DNA from: Clostridiales bacterium
GTDB lineage: Bacteria; Bacillota; Clostridia; Christensenellales; CAG-138
Assembly (NCBI GenBank): GCA_003486785.1
Contig: DNFZ01000010.1
Location: 1,724 to 13,164, forward strand
DNA length: 11,441 bases
Reading direction: 5' to 3'
Positions 1-5,665 of the stretch are shown piece after piece. The position numbers and the translations under genes were made by a program. The notes beneath the pieces were generated by a model that did no database searches, was not told the DNA's origin, and was given only the letters and a program-made list of their open reading frames with translations. The number at the start of each line of letters is the position of its first letter. Within the stretch, counting starts at the first letter, position 1.

Positions 1-77
1 GGGGCGGTGTCTTCGTCGATGAAATGTCAGTTGTGATTCTTCCGAACGCCGGATTGCGCGCCGGAACGGCCGGAGCA

Positions 78-1613
78 CTATTTCAAGAGTGTTTTCTTGA
101 AAAAGATCGTTGTAGCGGTCTTGGTGCCGTCGTGCTCGAGATAATAGGTTACCGTTGCGCGGTCGCCCACGCCGCAGTCGGAGTCGCCGGTGATCTTCAC
201 CTTGCCGAGCAGGAATCCGTATTCCTTGCCGTCATCGCCAAGAATCGAAATCATATTGCCATCCATAGCCTCGATATAGCCGGTTGCTTTATACGTCTTG
301 GGGCCTGGGGGCGTCGGATCCGGCGGTGCAAGCACGTTGATGATCTTGGCTTCCGGCGCTTTGCTGGCATAGCCGTCATAGGTCACTCTGATTTTGGCGC
401 CGACTTCCAGCGGATATTTCCCCAGATATTCGGTGGAAGACACGCGCTGGAACTTGTAGGTGTGGCCGGAGTTTGTGTGAATGTATACCGTCTTGGTGGT
501 CAGCTGCGTGACGCGGCCGTCGAGCGTCTTATTCACCAGCGGATCGTTGTCAGAGCCGGCTTTGACAATCTCTATTGCCGTGACGACGGGATGCGTAAGG
601 ATATCTCCGGTATAGGTCACCTTTACTTCTGCGTTGGTCGTGATGACAGTTGCTTTGCCGGAGACAAGCGTTTTGTCCGTCAGCACGAAGGCAAAGACGT
701 TGCCGGTAGCCGTCTTGACGTATACCATCTTGGTGTCATGCTGTGTCACAACGCCGCTGATCTGCGCGGCGACCTTCTCCGTCACGGTGATGGTCACGGC
801 TTCGGGTGTGTCCAGAATGTCTCCGGAATAGTCGATGGAAACCTGATCTCCGGGCATCACGTCGACCGTAACAATGTTGGAGAGCAGGAAGGACAGTGTG
901 TTGCCGTTGTCCATGTTGATGATAATCGCATTGTCACCAAGACTCACCACCGTGCCCTCTACCGTACCGACAGCATTGAAAGAGTCCGGCGTCATGGTGG
1001 TCTGCGGCAGCATCAGGGGCGTTCCGTCAACCGCCGTGGTAATCGGGAGCAGATAGTCTACAATCTCTTCAATCTGCTGGTCAGGTCCGCTGCCGGTCGT
1101 CGTAAACAGCGAGTACTGACACTGTGTTGGCGCGTAGTACCAGGTTGCAAGCCCGAGGGTGGTGCCGTCGCTGTAATCCAGGCTGTACGTGCCGCCAGCC
1201 GTTAGATTCGCGTCGGTCACAACATCCTTGTGCGCAGAAAACTGGTCGTATACGCCAGCGATATCTTTCATGGCGGATTCTGTGAGACAAACCGCGGCGC
1301 GGTAGGTGTAGTCATGTCCTTCAAACTGGAAAATAATCTGCGCGATGGGCGAAACATCCCCGCCGGTGATGGTATCGTAAGAAACGTTGGTTGCGCCGAT
1401 GGGGGCATCCTTCATGTTGATGCCCGGTGTGGCTGCGAGCATCGCTTGCAAACTCGCGTAATTTGTCATGGGGCTTGGAAGATTTGCCACGGGCTGTGGC
1501 GCTGCGTCAACTTCTGCAGGCACAGGCGCGGCGGCTCCGCTTAAGGTCGTACAGGCTCCCAAAACCGAGAGCACAATCAGTAGAGTCATCAGCACAGAAC
1601 AGATCTTTCGCAT
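78..1613 (-). CDS. Secreted lipoprotein with four tandem beta-rich repeats, function unknown
   Basis: The 511-residue product starts with a lipoprotein signal peptide: Arg2-Lys3, a hydrophobic stretch to about residue 19, and lipobox L-G-A-C with Cys21 as the lipidated residue. It should therefore be anchored on the outside of the membrane. Residues 22-50 are an Ala/Pro-rich linker. Residues 50-190 form a globular domain (F-E-G-H-D-Y-T-Y-R-A and D-I-A-G-V-Y-D-Q-F segments) that reminds me of Gram-positive DUF4367-like domains; this is a weak impression. Four similar segments follow, at about 214-278, 283-350, 363-427 and 442-507. Each has a G-x-V/I start, alternating strands, and a G-x-x-[AIV]-x-[IV]-x-Y-x-G type motif (VSIDYSG, VKVTYTG, IRVTYDG, ATVTYYL), suggesting small OB-like barrels. 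A Pro-rich linker (430-438) precedes the last one. The start is supported by AAAGGAG (complement of 1621-1627), 7 nt upstream. I do not recognise a function; no enzymatic motif is visible. Confidence 0.85.
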   Translation of the reverse strand: MRKICSVLMTLLIVLSVLGACTTLSGAAAPVPAEVDAAPQPVANLPSPMTNYASLQAMLAATPGINMKDAPIGATNVSYDTITGGDVSPIAQIIFQFEGHDYTYRAAVCLTESAMKDIAGVYDQFSAHKDVVTDANLTAGGTYSLDYSDGTTLGLATWYYAPTQCQYSLFTTTGSGPDQQIEEIVDYLLPITTAVDGTPLMLPQTTMTPDSFNAVGTVEGTVVSLGDNAIIINMDNGNTLSFLLSNIVTVDVMPGDQVSIDYSGDILDTPEAVTITVTEKVAAQISGVVTQHDTKMVYVKTATGNVFAFVLTDKTLVSGKATVITTNAEVKVTYTGDILTHPVVTAIEIVKAGSDNDPLVNKTLDGRVTQLTTKTVYIHTNSGHTYKFQRVSSTEYLGKYPLEVGAKIRVTYDGYASKAPEAKIINVLAPPDPTPPGPKTYKATGYIEAMDGNMISILGDDGKEYGFLLGKVKITGDSDCGVGDRATVTYYLEHDGTKTATTIFFKKTLLK

Positions 1614-1676
1614 TGTAACGCTCCTTTCACGTTTAGAAACTGACGAGTTACTTCTAATTTCTCATCACACAATTGA

Positions 1677-1705
1677 ATCGTAACATACATTGTAATAGTT
1701 GACAA
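1677..1705 (-). promoter_or_regulatory. Sigma-A type promoter of the lipoprotein gene
   Basis: Read on the minus strand: -35 TTGTCA (complement of 1700-1705), a 17-bp spacer, and -10 TACGAT (complement of 1677-1682). Transcription would start near 1670, giving a leader of about 57 nt before the ATG at 1613. The -35 box lies inside the symmetric sequence GTTGACAAC (1698-1706). Confidence 0.65.
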
Positions 1706-1810
1706 CAAAAACACGTCAGAAAGCCCAGAAATGTTGGCATTATACGAGTTCTTGCAAAAAAACGGGCGCGCGAATACTCGAAGCTATATGTGACAGAATA
1801 TGAGAGCTGC

Positions 1811-1828
1811 GTAATTTATCGAGATTAC
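1811..1828. repeat. Short inverted repeat in the divergent intergenic region
   Basis: GTAAT (1811-1815) and ATTAC (1824-1828) form a perfect 5-bp inverted repeat with an 8-bp spacer, midway between the divergent lipoprotein and hydrogenase genes. It could be a regulator site, but arms this short can arise by chance in AT-rich DNA. The rest of 1706-1890 shows no gene, only AT-rich sequence. Confidence 0.25.
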
Positions 1829-1896
1829 AGTGTAACAAAGCTGTATAGACAGATGATTTTGTGTTGAATTTGTGTGAGAAAGCGCTCAAAATGGCC

Positions 1897-1938
1897 AAAA
1901 TCACGGAAAAAAACACGAAAATCTCAGAAAAAAACGCT
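1897..1938. repeat. 21-bp tandem repeat with phased A-tracts upstream of the hydrogenase operon
   Basis: Two adjacent 21-bp units (1897-1917 and 1918-1938) match at 17 of 21 positions. Each reads AAAATC, four bases, A7, C, then three bases. This puts A-runs at 1897-1900, 1907-1913, 1918-1921 and 1928-1934, with centres about 9.5-11.5 bp apart, or one helical turn. Such phasing is known to give intrinsic DNA curvature. It sits directly upstream of the promoter candidate at 1947-1976, where a curved or UP-like element would act. Confidence 0.7.
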
Positions 1939-1946
1939 TACGTGCT

Positions 1947-1976
1947 CATAATATGATGACATTTCTCTGATACGAT
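1947..1976 (+). promoter_or_regulatory. Candidate promoter region of the hydrogenase operon
   Basis: Three -10-like hexamers occur here: CATAAT (1947-1952), TATGAT (1952-1957) and TACGAT (1971-1976). The last is preceded by TG at 1968-1969, giving an extended -10 of form TGnTACGAT. None has a convincing -35 at 16-18 bp. The extended -10 would start transcription near 1983, about 60 nt before hydC. A start in this region is likely because hydC must be transcribed from the gap, but the exact box is uncertain. Confidence 0.35.
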
Positions 1977-2042
1977 GGTGTTAGTCAAATCAGATCGACC
2001 ACATCCGAACACATCTATACAACTGAAAAGAGGGGCTGTGAA

Positions 2043-2540
2043 ATGAGCAACGCACAAGGTCATTGCAGCTGCTGTCAGAAAGACGGCATGGAACCATTCG
2101 CCGAACTCGATCAAATCATCGACCTCTACCGTGACAAAGATGGAAATCTGATCCAGATCCTGCACATCGCACAAGAACTCTACGGACATCTTTCTCTTGA
2201 ACTGCAACAGCATATCGCGGAGGCGCTGAACAAACCGCTCTCGGAGATCTCAGGGGTGGTGACGTTTTATTCCTTTTTCTCTACCAAACCGCGCGGAGAG
2301 CATACGATTCGCGTTTGCCTCGGTACGGCCTGCTATGTGCGCGGCGGAAAAAAGATTGTCGACGCGCTGCAAAAAGCGCTTGATGTAGAGATCGGGGAAA
2401 CGACCGCAGACGGCAAGTTCACCTTTGAGGTGGCGCGCTGTATCGGTGCCTGCGGGCTCGCGCCGGCGATGTTGATCGACGACGTCGTCTACAAGCAGGT
2501 CAACATCAACAAGCTCGACGCGATTCTCTCGCGCTATTGA
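2043..2540 (+). CDS. hydC: NuoE-like [2Fe-2S] subunit of electron-bifurcating [FeFe]-hydrogenase
   Basis: This 165-residue protein is the 24-kDa/NuoE-type subunit (HydC or HndA) of a cytoplasmic multimeric hydrogenase. It carries one [2Fe-2S] cluster in a thioredoxin-like fold and passes electrons to or from the NuoF-like flavoprotein. The four ligands are visible as C92-x4-C97 (VCLGTAC) and C133-x3-C137 (RCIGAC). The helical N-terminal part (about 18-80) includes the usual ISGVVTFYSFF segment. The length is normal for the family. The N-terminus has an extra Cys group, HCSCC at residues 7-11, not part of the core cluster motif. The ATG at 2043 has AGAGGGG (2029-2035) 7 nt upstream. It is the first gene of the operon, and hydB starts 11 nt after its stop. 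The family assignment is firm; membership in a hydrogenase rather than a formate dehydrogenase or NADH complex rests on hydA downstream. Confidence 0.93.
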   Translation: MSNAQGHCSCCQKDGMEPFAELDQIIDLYRDKDGNLIQILHIAQELYGHLSLELQQHIAEALNKPLSEISGVVTFYSFFSTKPRGEHTIRVCLGTACYVRGGKKIVDALQKALDVEIGETTADGKFTFEVARCIGACGLAPAMLIDDVVYKQVNINKLDAILSRY

Positions 2541-2551
2541 GAGGGGTGGAT

Positions 2552-5500
2552 ATGATGAGCGTAACGATGGTAAAAACACTTGCCGATCTTGATAGAATCA
2601 AGCAGGCATATCAAGACGAAACCGCGAGAAGCAAATATCAGATACTCGTCTGCGGCGGCGCGGGGTGCGTCTCCTCCAACTGCGGGGAGGTGCGCGACGC
2701 AGTGGCGGATGAGCTGACCCGCATCGGTATGCGCGAGCAGGTGATCGTGCGTGAAACGGGTTGTATCGGCACCTGCGCGGTGGGGCCTGTGATGCTGGTT
2801 TTGCCCGAGCGCGTTTTCTACACGAAGCTTACGCCGGAGATCGCGCGCAGCATCGTGCAAAAGCACATCGGCGGCGGCGAGATTCTGGAGGAGTATACCT
2901 TCTTTGACGAGTCGCTTAAAAAGCGGGTCCCGAAGATCGACGATATCGATTTCTTCAAAGAGCAGGTACGCATCGCGCTGAGAAACTGCGGCATGATCGA
3001 GTACGACAGCCTGGACGCCTACATCAGCCGGGACGGCTACCTCGCCGCTGCAACAGCGCTCAACGAGCGCACGGCGCAGCAGGTCATCGACGAGGTCAAG
3101 CGCAGCGGCATGCGCGGGCGCGGCGGCGCGGGATTTCCCACCGGCGTGAAGTGGCAGGCAGGGCACGACGCAGCGGGCGAGCGTAAATACATCGTCTGCA
3201 ATGCGGACGAGGGCGATCCCGGCGCGTTTATGGATCGCAGCATTCTTGAGGGCGACCCGCATACGGTCATCGAGGGCATGATGATCGGCGGCTATGCCAT
3301 CGGCGCCAGCAGCGGCTATGTCTATGTGCGCGCGGAGTATCCGCTCGCCATCGAGCGCCTGGAAAAGGCGCTGGAGGAGGCGCGGGCACGCGGCGTGCTG
3401 GGCAAGAACGTATTTGGAAGCGGGTTCGATTTTGATCTTGAGATCCGCATCGGCGCGGGCGCGTTTGTCTGCGGCGAGGAGACGGCGCTGATGGCGTCCA
3501 TCGAGGGCTGCCGCGGCGAGCCGAGACAAAAGCCGCCGTTCCCGTTCCAGAGCGGGCTGTTCAAATGCCCGACCATCATCAACAACGTCGAAACCTACGC
3601 GAGCATCCCCGAGATCCTGCTCAAGGGCGGGGAATGGTATTCCTCGTTCGGAACCGAGCGCAGTAAGGGCACCAAGGTGTTCGCGCTCGCAGGCGACGTG
3701 GTCAACACCGGAATCATCGAGGTGCCGATCGGAAAACCGCTGGGCGATATCCTCTTCAACATCGGCGGCGGGCTGCGGGATCGCAGAAAGTTTAAAGCCG
3801 CTCAGATCGGCGGACCCTCCGGCGGCTGCGTCACGCGGGACAACCTCAACACCCCGACGGATTACGAGTCGCTTCAATCGCTTGGCGCGATCATGGGCTC
3901 CGGCGGCCTCATCGCAATGAACGAGGACACCTGCATGGTGGATACGGCGCGGTTCTTCATGGACTTCATCCGTGACGAATCCTGCGGAAAATGCGCGGCC
4001 TGCCGCATCGGCACCACGCGCATGCTCGAGATTCTCGAGCGCATCACGCGCGGAGAAGGCGAGGAGGGCGACATTGAGCTGCTTGAAGAGCTGGGCGAGA
4101 CGATCAAGGATACCGCCATGTGCGGCCTTGGCCAAACGGCGCCAAACCCAGTGCTCTCCACCATCCGCTATTTCCGCGAGGAATATGAGGAGCATATTCG
4201 CGATAAGTACTGCCGTTCGAGCGTTTGCTCATCGCTCTTTATCTCGCCTTGCGAAAACACGTGCCCCGCGAACATCAACGTGCCGGGGTATATGAGCCTT
4301 GTCGCAGCCGGCAGGTTCATCGACGCCTATAACCTCATCCGCCAGGAAAACCCGTTCCCGGCAGTCTGCGGGCGCATCTGCACGCATCCCTGCGAGCAGA
4401 ACTGCCGCAGGCGCACGCTGGACGAGTCGGTCGCCATCTGCGAGATCAAGCGCTTCGTGGCGGATTACGCATATCGGAACGAAAAGCCTTACAGCAAAGA
4501 CATCGTGTTTCCCAAAAACGGCAAGCATGTCGCCATCGTCGGCGCAGGCACATCGGGGCTCACCTGCGGATACTATCTCGTGAAAATCGGCTACGAGGTA
4601 GATGTGTATGAGTCCGAGTCGGTAGCGGGCGGCGTGCTGGCGTTCGGCATTCCGGAATACCGGCTGCCCAAGAAGGTGCTGCAGCACGAGATCGACCTCA
4701 TCGCGCAGGCGGGCGTCAATATCCACCTGAACACGCAGGTGGGCAAGGACATCACCTTCAAAGCGCTGCAGGCGCAGTATGACGCCGTCTATATCGCAAC
4801 GGGCACGCAGTTTCCGGAGAAGATCAACATTTCAGGCGAGGGGCTGACCGGCGTGTTGCACGGCATCAACTTCCTCAAGGATGTCAACCTCAAGCGGGAA
4901 ACCCTGCTGGGGCAGACGGTCGCCGTCATCGGCGGGGGAAATACCGCCATCGACTCCGCGCGCACGGCGCTGCGCCTCGGCGCACAGCGCGTGATGATTC
5001 TCTACCGCAGAACGAAGGACGCCATGCCCGCAAGCGCCGAAGAGGTGCAGGCGGCGCTGGATGAAGGGATTGAGCTCATCGAGCTCGTCGCCCCGGTGCG
5101 GTTTCTCGCAAATCGCGCGGGAAAGGTGGTCAAGATCGAATGCCAGCAGATGAAGCTGGGCGATTTTGATAAGAATGGCCGCCGCAAAGCCGTGCCGATT
5201 GAAGAATCCAACTACATGATCGAGGTGGACGCAGTCATTCCGGCGGTGAGCCAGTATTCCGACCTGCCGTTCATCAAGAAGAGCGAGATCGGCGTTACAA
5301 ACTGGGGCACCTTCGTGGTGGACTACCAGACCATGATGACGACCATGCCGGGCGTGTTTGCGGGCGGAGATGTCGTGCGCGGGCCGGACACAGTCATTCA
5401 GGCCATTGCGGACGGAAAGAACGCGGCGATCTCCATCGACAAATATCTGGGCGGAAAAGGCAAGCTGAACAAGGGAACGCCCATCGATATTCCCGACAAC

Positions 5501-5656
5501 TTCAGCGATGATGAAATCGTCGAGCACAAACGCTTTGCGGTGGAAGAGCTCGACATCGAAAAGCGCAAAACGTCGTTTGACGAGGTCGTGCTGGGCTATC
5601 ACAAGCTCAGGGCGATGGCCGAGGCGATGCGCTGCCTGCATTGCGACAGAAGGTAG
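2552..5656 (+). CDS. hydB: HydB: NuoF-like FMN/NADH subunit fused to a GltD/NfnL-type FAD-NAD(P)H oxidoreductase
   Basis: The protein has 1034 residues from ATG 2552. The longer reading from TTG 2537 would overlap the Shine-Dalgarno AGAGGGG (2540-2546); ATG 2555 is a close alternative. Domains in order: (a) an N-terminal thioredoxin-like [2Fe-2S] domain with C34, C39, C71, C75; (b) a NuoF core with the FMN loop GRGGAGFPTG (189-198), CNADEGDPGAF (216-226) and CGEETAL (307-313), and the [4Fe-4S] motif ESCGKCAAC (C478, C481, C484) plus C524; (c) a hinge C554-x4-C559; (d) a GltD-type FeS domain with C567, C571, C606, C610, C614, C618; (e) an FAD site GAGTSG (664-669), an NADPH-like site GGGNTAID (794-801) followed by YRR (818-820), and AGGDVVRGPDT (937-947); (f) a terminal RCLHC (1027-1031). 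Ordinary HydB proteins end in a two-[4Fe-4S] ferredoxin domain, which is absent here and replaced by (d)-(f). Known HydB oxidises or reduces NAD(H) at FMN; an added NADP(H) function is inferred. Confidence 0.92.
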   Translation: MMSVTMVKTLADLDRIKQAYQDETARSKYQILVCGGAGCVSSNCGEVRDAVADELTRIGMREQVIVRETGCIGTCAVGPVMLVLPERVFYTKLTPEIARSIVQKHIGGGEILEEYTFFDESLKKRVPKIDDIDFFKEQVRIALRNCGMIEYDSLDAYISRDGYLAAATALNERTAQQVIDEVKRSGMRGRGGAGFPTGVKWQAGHDAAGERKYIVCNADEGDPGAFMDRSILEGDPHTVIEGMMIGGYAIGASSGYVYVRAEYPLAIERLEKALEEARARGVLGKNVFGSGFDFDLEIRIGAGAFVCGEETALMASIEGCRGEPRQKPPFPFQSGLFKCPTIINNVETYASIPEILLKGGEWYSSFGTERSKGTKVFALAGDVVNTGIIEVPIGKPLGDILFNIGGGLRDRRKFKAAQIGGPSGGCVTRDNLNTPTDYESLQSLGAIMGSGGLIAMNEDTCMVDTARFFMDFIRDESCGKCAACRIGTTRMLEILERITRGEGEEGDIELLEELGETIKDTAMCGLGQTAPNPVLSTIRYFREEYEEHIRDKYCRSSVCSSLFISPCENTCPANINVPGYMSLVAAGRFIDAYNLIRQENPFPAVCGRICTHPCEQNCRRRTLDESVAICEIKRFVADYAYRNEKPYSKDIVFPKNGKHVAIVGAGTSGLTCGYYLVKIGYEVDVYESESVAGGVLAFGIPEYRLPKKVLQHEIDLIAQAGVNIHLNTQVGKDITFKALQAQYDAVYIATGTQFPEKINISGEGLTGVLHGINFLKDVNLKRETLLGQTVAVIGGGNTAIDSARTALRLGAQRVMILYRRTKDAMPASAEEVQAALDEGIELIELVAPVRFLANRAGKVVKIECQQMKLGDFDKNGRRKAVPIEESNYMIEVDAVIPAVSQYSDLPFIKKSEIGVTNWGTFVVDYQTMMTTMPGVFAGGDVVRGPDTVIQAIADGKNAAISIDKYLGGKGKLNKGTPIDIPDNFSDDEIVEHKRFAVEELDIEKRKTSFDEVVLGYHKLRAMAEAMRCLHCDRR

Positions 5657-5665
5657 GTGAATAGT

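Noticed and set aside
1690..1705. Rex-like site TTGT-N8-ACAA upstream of the divergent genes, considered because Rex often controls hydrogenase operons
   Set aside because: The half-sites are too close (16 bp in all against the usual 18) and the inner bases do not match. It also overlaps the -35 of the lipoprotein gene, far from hydC.
1881..1886. AGCGCT core as a LacI/CcpA-type operator before hydC
   Set aside because: The symmetry stops after the six core bases; flanking positions do not pair as in a cre or LacI-family site.
1864..1892. TTGAAT-17-CAAAAT as the hydrogenase promoter
   Set aside because: The spacing is right, but each hexamer matches only 4 of 6 consensus bases. In this A-rich stretch it is not convincing, although it cannot be excluded.
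2534..4195. Long open frame on the minus strand opposite hydB
   Set aside because: It is a shadow of the GC-rich hydB coding sequence. It has no ribosome binding site and no recognisable domain, while the plus strand encodes clear motifs throughout.
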